Shown here: positions 24,184 through 35,089 of the stretch, piece after piece | How positions within the stretch are numbered: position 1 is the first letter of the stretch | Layout of the letters: each line of letters begins with the position of its first letter | NCBI GenBank assembly: GCA_036365515.1 | Contig: CM070874.1 | Location: forward strand, 168,588,797-168,652,796 | DNA from: Torymus aiolomorphi | Lineage: Eukaryota; Arthropoda; Insecta; Hymenoptera; Torymidae | Reading direction: 5' to 3' | DNA: 64,000 bases | Program-made: the position numbers and the translations under genes | Notes under the pieces: generated by a model | The model's database searches: none | Seen by the model: only the letters and a program-made list of their open reading frames with translations | What the model was told of the DNA's origin: nothing

Positions 24184-24996
24184 GTGATTTTCAGTAATAA
24201 AAAATTGATAGTTTTACCTTATTTTCAAAAATTTGACTCTATTATTAAGAGAATTTTTCACAAAAATAATATTAATGTAATTTTCAAATGCATTGACAAA
24301 TTTTCGAGATTTATTCAATTGGGAAAAGATCGAATGTGTCACATAGACAAATGTAACATTGTTTATAAAATAAATTGTAATAACTGCAAAGCTTGTTACA
24401 TAGGCTAATCTTCCAGGCATCCCAAAACTAGAGTAAAGGAACATGAAAGCGACTGTAAACATTTTAGAGAGAAATCAGCTTTAGTAGAACATATTAATGA
24501 CACAACACACTCATTTAACTTTGATAAGGTAAAAATACTAGACACAGAAAATAATAAATTCAAGCGATTATTCTCTGAAATGCTACATATTCATGTTAAT
24601 GCGAATAATATTAATAGAATGTTAGACACAAACAATTTAAAATTTTATTATAAAAATTTCATTAATAATAATGTTTAGTATTTTGACTATTAAGTTTGAA
24701 AGCATAGTAGTTCGTTACTTTTATAGGTAAGGCGAGACAGATACAAGTATTGTGTTTATTCACATACACACTCATATGTAACAAAACATATATAAGAATA
24801 TAACGCGACAGTGAAGCTTGTATTCACCGCTCTACCATCTAGCGTGTTGCCGAAAGTTGTTTTTGTAGAAATAACTAAATTGGAACCTGATGAAGGCCTT
24901 GTAACGTACGTCGTTCTGTACGGGCCGAAATTTCGTTATTTATTTGAGTGAATAAATAAGTTGATAGTATCACCACACGAGTCTTATTATCCAAAT
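24184..24996 (+). repeat. PLE1 inverted terminal copy with partial GIY-YIG frame
   Basis: The + strand repeats the final part of the ORF from FSNKKLIVLPYFQKFDSI onward to the stop at 24676-24678 and the whole 3' tail. It has TAA in place of a glutamine codon directly after CYIG (24406-24408). Near-identity with 22803-21991 shows both arms formed together or were homogenised. It contains the damaged second ribozyme core (24883-24935). Confidence 0.85.
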
Positions 24997-24997
24997 A

Positions 24998-25130
24998 AAT
25001 CGAATTTCGTATTATAAAAGCAGAAGCATGTGTGCGAAGCTTGTCTCCGAGCCCTCCTTCTTGTACGTTAAAGCTACCTTCATTTTGAGCACTGATTTCG
25101 CTTAGTATATAGCAAAAGCACACGTGTAAT
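24998..25130 (-). repeat. Degenerate 90 bp array, inverse orientation
   Basis: Read on the minus strand it gives 'tcggagacaagcttcgcacacatgcttctgcttttata', matching the 20920-21209 units ('tcgaagacgagctttgtacgcgtgc'). The two arrays therefore face each other across PLE1. Confidence 0.55.
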
Positions 25131-25954
25131 AGTCAACTTTGAGCGCTTGCTTCCCCATCCATCCGATCTATTTCAATTTTGAAAGTGTTTTTTTTTGTAG
25201 TTCTAGTGAAGCTTCTTTAATTTTCAAGCAGTATTGGCTGAATCAGGATGCAACCCATTGAATGTGAGATTTGCTGGTGGTTCACATAATACTTACAGGG
25301 AGAATGCAAATCCTTTGAAAAACGGATTTTAATGGGGCTTTGAAAGTCGATTTCTGGAACTTAAAAATGAAGCCCAATACTCACAATTTCGTGAAATGAG
25401 CCCTTTTTCTTGAGATATGGGCAATCTAATCTCAAATATACAATATTTTGTTAAAATTTTATGGCTCTTCTATTGCCTGTTACTTTGCAATTATTTATGG
25501 TGAGAAACGAGCAAAAAAGATACAGCAAAAGCTATAATTTAAGCTCTGATTCGTTAAAAGATGTGGGTTTTTCAGGTATCTCACAATTAATCAAAGAGGG
25601 CATAAGATAATGGTCATAAATAGAATCTATTAAATCGTTTAAAATGATCACAAATAAACCATTTTCTTACGCATTTCTTAGTATATTTGAGATTAGATTG
25701 TCCATATCTCAAGAAGAAGGACCCATTTGATGAAATCGTGAGCACCGGTCTTGATTTTTAAGTACTAGAAATCGACTTTCAAAGCACCATTAAAATACGT
25801 TTTCCAAAGAGCACTGTCCTTGTTAATATTATGCGAACCACCAGCAAATTTCACCTTTGATGGATTGTATCCTGGTTCAGCCAAAACTCCAAAAATGCAC
25901 TTTAAAAATTTAAATAGATCAGGTGAATGGGGAAGGAAGCGCTGAAAGTTGACT
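25131..25954. mobile_element. Foldback element with AGTCAACTTT ends
   Basis: Arms begin AGTCAACTTTGAGCGCTTGC and end in the inverse of AGTCAACTTTCAGCGCTTCC. Long stretches such as TCGATTTCTGGAACTTAAAA and its diverged inverse mirror around a centre near 25540. The inverse similarity continues outside (TATAGCAAAAGCAC on both sides), so the true ends may lie nearer 25090 and 25994. It is older than the other foldbacks (arms about 80-85% alike by eye). No ORF. Confidence 0.7.
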
Positions 25955-25999
25955 GTAACACGCGTGCTTTTGCTATTATAGTGTAAAGCAAAAATAAAG

Positions 26000-26125
26000 C
26001 CACTTCATTTATAGATACCAGAAATCGACTTTCAAAGCCACGTTAAAATCCGTGTTCCGAAGGGTGTGTACACTCCTTGTAAGTACCTATCACCAGCAAA
26101 TCTCACCTTCGATGGGTTGCGTTCC
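26000..26125 (+). repeat. Partial extra copy of the preceding foldback's right arm
   Basis: 'agaaatcgactttcaaagcc' through 'caccagcaaatctcaccttcgatgggttg' repeats 25765-25870 in the same orientation with about 85% agreement, giving a tandem partial duplication. Confidence 0.7.
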
Positions 26126-26365
26126 ACCCAACGTAACTTATTTAGTAAAGCGAAAATTTGTCTTTTATATGGGTTATTCTGCCATAACTACCCCAGATGG
26201 CGTCCAGAGCTTACATAAAGATGTGCGTATAAAAATAAATGTTTCACAGGCTCTAATGTATATATAATGACGGTGACTTTCGAGTGGGGAAAGCAGCCAT
26301 GTTGCGCTCTGCGTGAAGTCGCCTGCGAACGGCAGTCAGTGCTCAAGTCTCTGAGCGTGCGGACG

Positions 26366-26489
26366 TGTGTCCTCTATACACCTCCTAAGTACAATAAATC
26401 TCGTCGTTACTGTTACTCCTGACTCTCTTCATTTCTCTCTCCCATCCCTTTCCTAGAACGGGAAAAGACGAGGGGCTCATAGCCGCATA
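26366..26489 (+). repeat. Mag-type gypsy left LTR
   Basis: TGTGTCCTCTATACACCTCC to CATAGCCGCATA. It contains AATAAA (26391-26400 region) and CTTTCCTAGAACGGGA. Differences from the right LTR are about a dozen, including loss of the terminal CA (CATA here, CACA at right). Confidence 0.85.
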
Positions 26490-26490
26490 T

Positions 26491-26505
26491 TGGTGATCCC
26501 GACAG
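26491..26505 (+). promoter_or_regulatory. Mag-type gypsy primer-binding site
   Basis: TGGTGATCCCGACAG begins one base after the LTR. It starts with TGG as required for pairing to a tRNA CCA end. I have not assigned the tRNA. Confidence 0.6.
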
Positions 26506-27097
26506 AAAGTCGCCGAGGAGGTGTGACAGGTGTGGACCTGTCGCGGCGCGTTTTTGCCGCCACCGCACAGTGGTCTCAAATGTCCAAAAAGTGATCAAAA
26601 TTGTTGTGTCACTATTTAAAAGTGAAAAATTATAATTCAATACATGGATTTTATTAGCTTAGCATCTAAGCTATCAAACTCCGTTTCCCTCGAAACCATA
26701 CCACACGTCCAAAATTTGCCAACAATACCAAAAAATCCGATAATTATGGTTTTTCAAATTTCAACGAATTTAACAGTATAAATTTTTAGTTTACAGTCAA
26801 TTTAAAGATTTTAAAAAATCAATTTCAATTGTATATGCAAATCATTACGATCTGGTACTTAAATATATTGATAAAAAAATCTAAATATATCAAAATATCG
26901 TACCTAAAGCGTTAAAAGTTTGATCGAATAATGTAATAGTATTTGATACCCTAATTTCGATTGTTCTGATATTTTTTTGAAAAAATCTACAAATTGTACC
27001 TTCTCATTATGTACCCTACAAAAAATTTTAAAATGTAAATAAACGCAGTTAAATGTAAAAAAAATGTTAAAAAATATTAAAAAGTGTAAACAAATGC

Positions 27098-28761
27098 AAA
27101 AAAAACCGCTGCCAATACATTGGCACTTAGCTTCCTCAAAATAATGTGTTTATTCATTTTTTTTTTAATTTTTTATAACAATAATTAATTGTATCATAGC
27201 CAATTTTCTTTATGAATATTCGTAATAAATTAATATGTATTTTTCGAAAATTCAACTTGTTACTCTTCTTCTCGTGCGAAACCCGATATTTTTATAAATC
27301 AATTTTTTCAAAATATTATCACATGTTCAATTAGTTTTATTTTAAACCTCAAATATCTTTCGTTGTAATAGTTCGATTTTATTGGGCAACGAATTCAGTT
27401 TGAAGATATAAAAAAAATATATCACTCCCAAATTTTAGGACTATTGGTTGATTTTCTTAATATTTTTATCGCGTGACAACAAAACTCCTACTTTTTTTTA
27501 TAAAACATTGTTTTTTTTAAAAAACAAATAAAGATAATCTTTTGAAATTTCAACCAAATATATTCTTCAATGAGTATAATAAGTGGTTAAAACTTGAAGT
27601 CGATAAATCAATTATTATTTGAAAAATTTATTAAACAATTTTGAGCACATTTTCGTTAATAATAAATGACAGAGTGAAGATAATTTAAATATTAAAAAAA
27701 GAAAATGTACATAATTGAAATACCTTTCAATAAAAATTTATGATGTTAAGTAAACCTTAAAGTAAATCTGTGGCTGATGCATTGAACCGTTCTCGAGAAA
27801 TTACGATTTAAAAAAAAGTTTAAAAAATTTTAACCTCAAACATCTCTGAAATTTATGGACCAATTATTTTGCCGAAAGAACTCGACCAAGAGCTATCCAA
27901 AATCTACCTCCACAAGGAATTTTGAAGAAATTACGACAATTTTCCCTCCGGAATCGTTGGATATACAAAACTCATTTTTTTCATTTTTCATGTTTTACGT
28001 TTTTGTTAATAACCAAAGAACCGTGATAGCTAGAAACTTTTCTTTTTTCAGAAAATATAGGTATTTTAATTCTCTTTTAAATTCTACCTATCCCATTCTG
28101 ATACATACAGCCGTTCTCGAGAAATTACGATTCGAAAAAGAGGTTACAAAAATTTTAACCCCAAAAATCTCTGAAATTTATGAACCAATCATCTATCCCA
28201 AAGAAAGGTGCAGGTGGCAACCTAAAATCTACCTCTACAAGGAATTTTGAAGCGATTAACACAATTTTATTCCCGTAAATTGTCGCCACCTAAAATACGT
28301 TTTTTTCATTTTTTAATTATTTTCTCAAAAACTAACCAACAGAATGGATTCAATTTTATACAGATTATAGCTATTCATAATCTCCATTATCATGATTTTT
28401 CTCAAAAAAATTGACCATTTAGTTTGGGAGTTATAAGCATTTAAAAAAAAAAACACGTTTTTGTTAATAAAAAAATAACCGTGATAGCTAGAGAATTTTT
28501 TTTTTAAATATAGGTTTTTTTATGCTCTTTCGAACGCTACCTATCCGATTATAAAATTTAAATCCAATCATTAAAAAAAATCAAAAATAAATTTTTCGAA
28601 AATGAAAAATTCGACATAAAACAAAAACGAATCAGTTAGTCGTACAAAATTATTTTTTTCCCGAATTCGGAATCAAAAAACAAAAAAAAATGAGACCCGT
28701 CCGGTTAAAATCGACCGCGTTGATACGAAAATAAAGCGACACACACACACACACACACACG

Positions 28762-28822
<61 letters not shown>

Positions 28823-28975
28823 GCACGCACACACACACACACGCACACACACATCCATACAGACATTTTCTAAAATCATGTGACACAAACTTCTAGCACC
28901 TTTATTCATGTTTCTAGAGCAATTTAAAGAAAATTAAAATTTTACTATTACAAAGCTTCCTCTATGAGGAAGTAA
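27098..28975 (+). mobile_element. R1 repeat, full-length copy C, nested in the foldback
   Basis: A8-CCGCTGCCAATACATTGG start, GCTTCCTCAAA, internal units of about 320 bp near 27808 and 28129, mixed CA/CACG tract at 28739-28852, 'atccatac', and final AAGCTTCCTCTATGAGGAAG hairpin. 1,878 bp. It is younger than the foldback that contains it. 63291-64000 is closely similar to its 3' part in reverse. Confidence 0.65.
28739..28853. repeat. CA/CACG microsatellite in R1 copy C
   Basis: An alternating CA tract interrupted by G at regular intervals (ACGC words). Minus-strand frames of Val/Cys repeats here are artefacts. Confidence 0.95.
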
Positions 28976-29589
28976 AGTGTAAAAACGTGTGAACTACATT
29001 CTTTTACCCTTTTCTACACTTTCTTTACAGTTTTTTACACTTCTTTACACTTATTTACATTTTTTAACATTTTATTACAGTTTTTTTATAATTATTAACA
29101 TTTTAACATAGTGTTTTTATACATTTTAAAAATTTTTCTAGGGTACATAATGAGAAGGTACAATTTGTAGATTTTTCAAAAAAATATCAGAACAACCGAA
29201 ATTAGGGTATCAAATACTATTATATTATTCGATCGAACTTTTAACGCTTTAGGTACGATATTTTGATATATTTAGATTTTTTATCAATATATTTAAGTAC
29301 CAGATCGTAACGATTTGCATGTACAATTGAAATTGATTTTTTTAAATCTTTAAATTGGCTATAAACTAAAAATTTATACTTATAAAATCGTTGAAATTTG
29401 AAAAACCATAATTATCGGATTTTTTGGTATTGTTGGCAAATTTTGTACGTGCGGTATGGTTTCGAGGGAAACGGAGTTTGATAGCTTAGATGCTAAGCTA
29501 ATAAAATCCATGTATTGAATTATAATTTTTCACTTTTAAATAGTGACACAACAATTTTGATCACTTTTTGGACATTTGAGACCACTGTG

Positions 29590-30861
29590 CACCGCCGTCG
29601 TCTATACGGCACATCGTCCTCTCTACTATCTCTTACGCGACTCTCGAGTCCGTAAGGATAGCCATCTTCGGCAGTTAGCCGTGCAGGCATTCGCCTCTGG
29701 CTGTCGAATTACGTCATGTGCGTGCTGGCAAGCCGGCGTACATGTGTAATTTCGAAGTTTTTTTCGGTCGACTCACGTCGTGTGCGCGCTGGCACGCCGG
29801 CGCACACGCGTGATTTTCAAAACCGCTCGACCTTTGGCAACTATCCGTATGCGTACTGGAACCGGCGCATACTGGAATTTTTGACCTTCATCGAATTACG
29901 TCGTGTGCGTGCTGGCACGCCGGACACACGCGTAAAATTTGCAACCTGCTCGACTACAAGGACAGCTCTGCAATCACTACGTCTCGTCGAGTTCTCTCCG
30001 AGGCATCGCAGCTATCAACGGTAGATTTCCAGGTGCGTACTTGCGTGATGCCACCGTCACTGGCGCCTTCAAACGCACCTGTTGAGCAACGTGAAGCAGA
30101 TCTCCGGGTGCGGCCTTGCGTGAAGCCACCGTCACCGGCGCCTTTTCTACTGCACCCATCGAGCACCGGGAGGTGAACCGCTGCAGCCGTAGCACCTCGT
30201 CGAGTCTTCTCCGAGGCGGCTAATCTTCAGACTTTAATTATAGCGTCAAGGTATGCGTGCGGGGAATTAGCGTGCGTGCCTTTTCTGATTTTCGGGAAGT
30301 GTTTACGTTCTCTCGGCCTTCCGGGAACTGTTGTTGTTCGACGCGTGTTTACTCGCGAGATTTTGAATTCGTGGAATTCACGTACAACGGCCACGCGTTC
30401 TAGGAATCTGTCGGCCATCTTGACGGCCATCTTGACTTTCGCGTGTTATTGTATCTCCAAGCCCGCCCTCGCGCAAGGTGACACGGAAAACCTTTTAGTA
30501 TTTCTGAGTCACGCATATTATATTTTTTCAATTTCATCAAATTTATGCGTTGCCTAGTCACATGATTTAATAAAATTCTTTAAAAAAAAAAAAATTTTTT
30601 TAAGCGGGTAGTGGTCTCTTAGCTTTTACGCGATTTACTGAAATTTCGATACTTAATTTTTAAGTTTTATATTAGGTTGGCTTTAAAAATTATTGTTTGT
30701 ACCTGCGAATACTAACTAGGTAGCTTGTGATACGCAACGGCGTAAGGCAGCCTCATTTGAGGATTAGTATTACCTCTATCCCCTACGTGTACTCTCGAGT
30801 TCCGTAGGGATAGTTATTCGCGCATTGGGCTTTAGTATCGCGTACATTCTTGTTCATCAAA
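29590..30861 (+). other. Mag-type gypsy leader with internal tandem repeats
   Basis: GC-richer leader with three units of 'cgtcgtgtgcgtgctggcacgccgg' type (about 29711, 29777 and 29901) and a fourth degenerate one near 29850. A second array of about 70 bp (30020-30090 and 30092-30160) shares 'ccaccgtcac.ggcgcctt'. The repeated 'ctctcgagt(c/t)ccgta.ggata' near 29641 and 30791 suggests duplication of a leader segment. No conserved coding. Confidence 0.6.
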
Positions 30862-31757
30862 ATGTCGGACAACACAAAGATCACCGTTAAGTCTCTTCAG
30901 CAGGAGTTGCGAGAGCTTAGGCGACAGTTCTCGGGCCTTGATACACAACCGGCGACCGCCTCAGCCAACCGCATTCAAGCCACGCGTATGCCGAAAATCC
31001 CGCCGTTCATTCAAACTGATCCCGAGCTATGGTTTATGTAGGCAGAGGCCACGTTCCGTCATTCGCAGATTACTGTAGATATCACCAAAGTTGATTATCT
31101 ATGCTTATCTTTAGGCTCTGAGGGTATGTCGGCTATTAGGAACCTACTTAAAGCAAATCCCACACCTCCGAACTACTATAAAGTAGTAAAAGACCGTCTA
31201 ATCGCGACCTGCGCAAATTATTAAAGGGGGAAATGCTGACCGATGGAAAGCCCACGAGTTCTTCAGAGGCTTCGCGCCCTTAATCAAGGTTCGTGTGATG
31301 ATAAAACTATCCAGACTTCTTTCTTGACTAACTTCCACCACATCACCGTTCGATCCTTGTCGCTACTGGTGTCACTAATCTCAACAAGATAGCTGAAGCA
31401 GCTGACAGAATGGTTGAAACTTCTGGCACTGCTTATGCCCAAATTCATGCTGTTTCTTCAAATCAGTCGTCTCCAGCTACACTAGAAGCCCTGCTTAAGC
31501 GCTTCGATCACCTCAAGCGGAAGGTTGATGCGTTGTCCAAAAAATCAGCTAGTGGCCAGGATTCTTCCAATTACTCCACAGGCTCTCAATCTAGAGGTAG
31601 GTCTGGCATCCCCGCTCCTCCAGTCGCGATTCTTCTGGCTTATGCCTCGCTCATCGGAAATATCCCAACAATCCGCTGTCGTGCCGTGAATGGTGTTCCA
31701 AATATGGTGATTGGCAGAAACAAAACCCACGAAAAAACTAACTCAACCTTCTGTTGA
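30862..31757 (+). pseudogene. Mag-type gypsy gag, broken
   Basis: ATG at 30862 (MSDNTKITVKSLQQELRELR) is the likely start. After PELWFM comes TAG (31039-31041), then AEATFRHSQITVD continues in frame, i.e. one nonsense change in the conserved 'LWF.Q.EA.F' segment. Later parts (31202 onward) show frameshifts. The C-terminal zinc motif is still readable in one frame near 31639-31710: C-x3-H-x9-C-x3-C (SGLCLAHRKY ... SCREWC), in a frame different from the upstream and downstream open ones. Gag would form the particle shell; here it cannot be made. Confidence 0.8.
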
Positions 31758-34700
31758 GGAGACGTCTTCAGAAGGCTCTCACGTTTCTAAACGTCTTCAT
31801 GTACTTGATCGCATCTCGGGCAAGTCCTTCCTTATCGATACTGGAGCGGACATTTCGCTCGTCCCAGCAAATCCTAAGGCATGTGGCAAGCCAAGCTCCT
31901 TCAAGCTTTTTGCAGCGAATAATTCGTTAATTAGTACCTATGGCGAAACGATGCTCACGCTTAATCTGGGCATTCGACGCCTCATTCGCTGGAGCTTTTC
32001 CCTCGCGGATGTTCCTCATCCCATTATAGATGCCGATCTCTTATCCCATTATGGCCTTCTTGTTGACCTCAAAAGAAGTCGTCTAGTTGACTCTTGTACT
32101 AATATCTATACTCTAGCAGTTGTAAAAGATGTTTCGGTTGACTCTGTTTTTGCAGTTGTTCCCGGCTCAGAGTGCGCGAAGATTCTCGCTGAATTTCTGG
32201 AGATCACGGGCGTTTCCAGACCCACAGTGCCTAGAAATAGCGATGTCTTCCATCATATCATAACGTCTGGTCCTCCTGTCTCGGAGCGTCCTCGTAGACT
32301 TGCTCCAGACAAGTTGAAAGCGGCGAAAACCGAATTCGATGCTTGGATCGAGGCAAGCATTTGCCGCCCCTCCAGGAGCCCTTGGGCAAGCCCCCTCCAT
32401 ATGGAGTTGAAAAAGGATAACTGCTGGAGACCGTGTGGTGATTACAGGCGCTTAAATGCCACCACGGTCCCGAATAAGTATCCGACTACTCATATTCACG
32501 ATTGCACGAATAATCTGTATGGTAAGAAAATCTTTTCAGCGCTTGATCTTCATAAAGCGTTCAACCAAATTCCGGTTGCTCCCGAAGATATACCGAAAAC
32601 GGACATTATAACCCTTTCGGCCTTTTCGAGTTCATGTACATGACCTTCGGGCTTCGCAACGCGAGTCAAACCTTTCAACGTTACGTTAATAGCGCGCTAG
32701 GTGATCTTGATTTCGTATACCTCTATATTGACGATATTTTGATTGCATCTTCATCTGAAGAAGAGCATTATGCTCACCTTCACACGGGCTTTGATCGACT
32801 TAAGAAGTTCCATCTTCGATTAAACGTTGAAAAATGTACCTTTGCTGCTGAAGAATTAGAGTTTTTAGGCTATCTGGTGAATGGTGAAGGCATTCGCCCC
32901 ATTTCCAGTAGGGTTGAAGCTATTTTAAACTTCCCCAAACCTCAGACTATAGCGGAACTTCGTAGGTTTGTCGGCACCGTAAATTTTTACCGCCATAGCA
33001 TGCCTCGTGCTGCGACTTCTCAAGCTCCTCTCAACGCTCTTTTTAGCGATTCTCGCAAAAATGACAAACGTCTCGTTCCGTGGACGCCTGAAGCTGAGGA
33101 GGCCTTCATTCATATAAAGGAGGAGTTGTCAGCAGCAGCTCTGCTTGTTCACCCCCGTGTTGGTGCGGAAATACGTATTGTTTCTGATGCTTCCGATTCT
33201 GGAATGGGTGCTGCCTTTGAACAGCTTTCCCTCACCGGAATCTGGGAACCTTTAGCTTTCTTTTCGAAGAAGTTCTCCCCTTCACAGCGGAAGTACAGTG
33301 CATATGACCGTGAGCTCACGGCGATATACGAAGCTGTTAAATACTTCTCGTTTCTTGTTGAAGGCAGAGACTTCAAGATCTTAACAGATCACAAACCTCT
33401 TATTTATGCGTTTATGCAAAAGTCTGATAAGGCGTCGCCGCGTCAAACACGTCAGTTGTCCCTTATCGCTCAATATACCACTCAAATTGAGTACATTAAA
33501 GGTGCAGATAATACTGTAGATGATTCACTTTCTCGTGTGGAATCTATCAGTCTTCCTGTAGTAATTGACCTCAACGATCTCGCTGAGAAACAGGAAGCTG
33601 ATGAGCAGCTCAAGACCTTTCGTGAATCTCCGGATTATCCGTTATCATTGAAACGTATTCAATGGAGTCCTGCACACCCTACTATATACTGCGAGATCAC
33701 TGGTGAAGCCATTCGTCCGTATATCCCTGAGTCCCTTCGTGAAACGGTGTTTAACATGTTTCATAAGCCTGCTCACCCAGGCCCCAAGGTCACCGATCGA
33801 CCCATACGGCAGCGCTATGTGTGGCCCAATATGCACTGTGATATTCCGCGCATGTATAAAAATTGTTTAGACTGCCAACAGTCAAAAATCTCTCGCCATG
33901 TAAAACTTGTACCTGATAAATTCGTCGCACCCGATGATCGTTTCGACCATGTTCACATTGATCTAGTCGGTCTCCTCCCCAATCGCAATGGTTTTGAATA
34001 TGTACTCACCATGATTGATCGTTTTTCGCGTTGGATTGAGGCGGTTCCATTACGTGAAATGTCGGCACATACGGTTGGCAGGGCATTTTATGACACCTGG
34101 ATATCTCGTTATGGTGCGCCAAAGGTCATCACTTCCGATCAGGGTTCGCAATTCGAATCGCCCTTATTTACGGCTCTTTTATCCCTAATAGGTTGCGAGA
34201 GTATTCGCAATACTGCGTATCACCCTGCGGCGAATAGCCTCATCGAGCGCTGGCACCGTACCTTTAAAGCGGCGATTATGTGTCATGTGGACAAGGACTG
34301 GACTCGTACGCTGAGTACCGTATTATTAGGTTTACGTTGCCATCTTCGGCAAGATACTAATGCGTCTCCCGCGGAATTTTTATTCGGTACCACTTTGCGT
34401 CTTCCAGGTGAGTTTTTCCTCCCTGAAGACTTTACACCGGATCCAAACTTCTTTATTGAAGAATTTCGCGAATTTATGCGCCAGATTCGTCCAGTCCCTG
34501 TCGCACACAATTATAAAAAACGTGCATTCTGTTTTAAGAACTTATATACCTGTACACATGTATTTATGCGTAATATGGCCAAAAAGTTATTAGAAAGACC
34601 TTATACGGGCTCCTACAAAGTATTAAAACGTCCGTCCGATCGTTGATTTTTGATATAGAGATTAATGGCGCGGCGCGCAGTGTATCTGTGGAACTTTTAA

Positions 34701-34850
34701 AGCCCGCGTATGTAATATCCGACAATCTTCCCGATGTTCCTCCCGGCGGTGATTCAAATGACAATCAGCCCACCACCGTTGGTCGACCAGTATTAAAAAC
34801 CTACACAAGAAAAAAGGTATCTTTTGCTCCCGCGACCAAAGTGTAACACG
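31711..34850 (+). pseudogene. Mag-type gypsy pol: protease, RT, RNase H, integrase; frameshifted
   Basis: Three open frames in series. 31711-32643: protease [16 protein letters not shown] start with [20 protein letters not shown] and [16 protein letters not shown] one-base slip near 32610 moves to 32634-34646: [18 protein letters not shown], catalytic LYIDDILIAS, RNase H VSDASDSGMGA and ILTDHKPL, integrase zinc HPGP...C-x2-C, core HIDLVG, TSDQGSQFESP, SLIERWHRT (35 residues between second D and E). A second slip near 34640 leads to a C-terminal tail ending TAA at 34844-34846. There is no env. Each domain looks conserved, so only a handful of lesions inactivate it. Confidence 0.9.
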
Positions 34851-34951
34851 ACTGTGATCTGCAGTGATATTCTTAGTTTGTAAGTGCTATCGAGCACGTT
34901 CGGTTTATATTCATATTTATATTCTATTTTCAATTCATGTACTTCGTTGGC

Positions 34952-34962
34952 ACTTGGGGGGT
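34952..34962 (+). promoter_or_regulatory. Mag-type gypsy polypurine tract
   Basis: TTGGGGGG just before the right LTR start TGTATCCGC (34966). Confidence 0.6.
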
Positions 34963-34965
34963 AAG

Positions 34966-35089
34966 TGTATCCGCTGTACACCTCCTAAGTACAATAAATC
35001 TCCTCGTTACTGTTACTCCTGACTCTCTTCATTTCTCTCTCCTATTCCTTTCCTAGAACGGGAGAAGACGTGGGGCTCATAGCCCCACA
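34966..35089 (+). repeat. Mag-type gypsy right LTR
   Basis: TGTATCCGCTGTACACC to AGCCCCACA, with TG...CA ends. AATAAA lies at about 34993. Same length as the left LTR. Confidence 0.88.

Larger units (their letters stand above)
21991..24997 (-). mobile_element. Penelope-like element 1 (PLE1)
   Basis: A minus-strand retroelement with an RT plus GIY-YIG ORF (22309-24183). At its 5' end is an inverted copy of its own 3' 813 bases (24184-24996 against 21991-22803). The inverted arms differ by only a few bases. A hammerhead-like ribozyme core lies near the 3' end. The phrase AAATAAATCGAATTTC stands at 21190-21205 and again just outside at 24995-25010, so it could be a target duplication enclosing both PLE1 and the TTAA foldback. 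PLEs lack ordinary LTRs; partial terminal copies in inverse order are typical. Confidence 0.9.
26567..29589. mobile_element. Foldback inserted in the gypsy leader; about 490 bp inverted arms
   Basis: The arms 26567-27060 and 29100-29589 are inverse complements, starting ACAGTGGTCTCAAATG and ending in its inverse. Identity is very high. The inner flanks are rich in 'aatgtaaa/tttacact' simple words. The 6-base CACCGC stands on both outer sides (26561-26566, 29590-29595) as a probable target duplication. The centre carries R1 copy C. No transposase. Confidence 0.8.
26366..35089 (+). mobile_element. Mag-type gypsy LTR retrotransposon with nested insertions
   Basis: Two 124 bp LTRs (26366-26489, 34966-35089) bracket a primer site, a GC-rich leader, gag and pol. 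Very short LTRs are typical of the mag lineage of gypsy. The leader is interrupted by a 3.0 kb foldback (26567-29589) that itself carries R1 copy C; without it the element is about 5.7 kb. Sequences directly outside the LTRs (GGACG left, CTACT right) do not match, so there is no target duplication; recombination between copies is possible. The element is dead. Confidence 0.85.
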
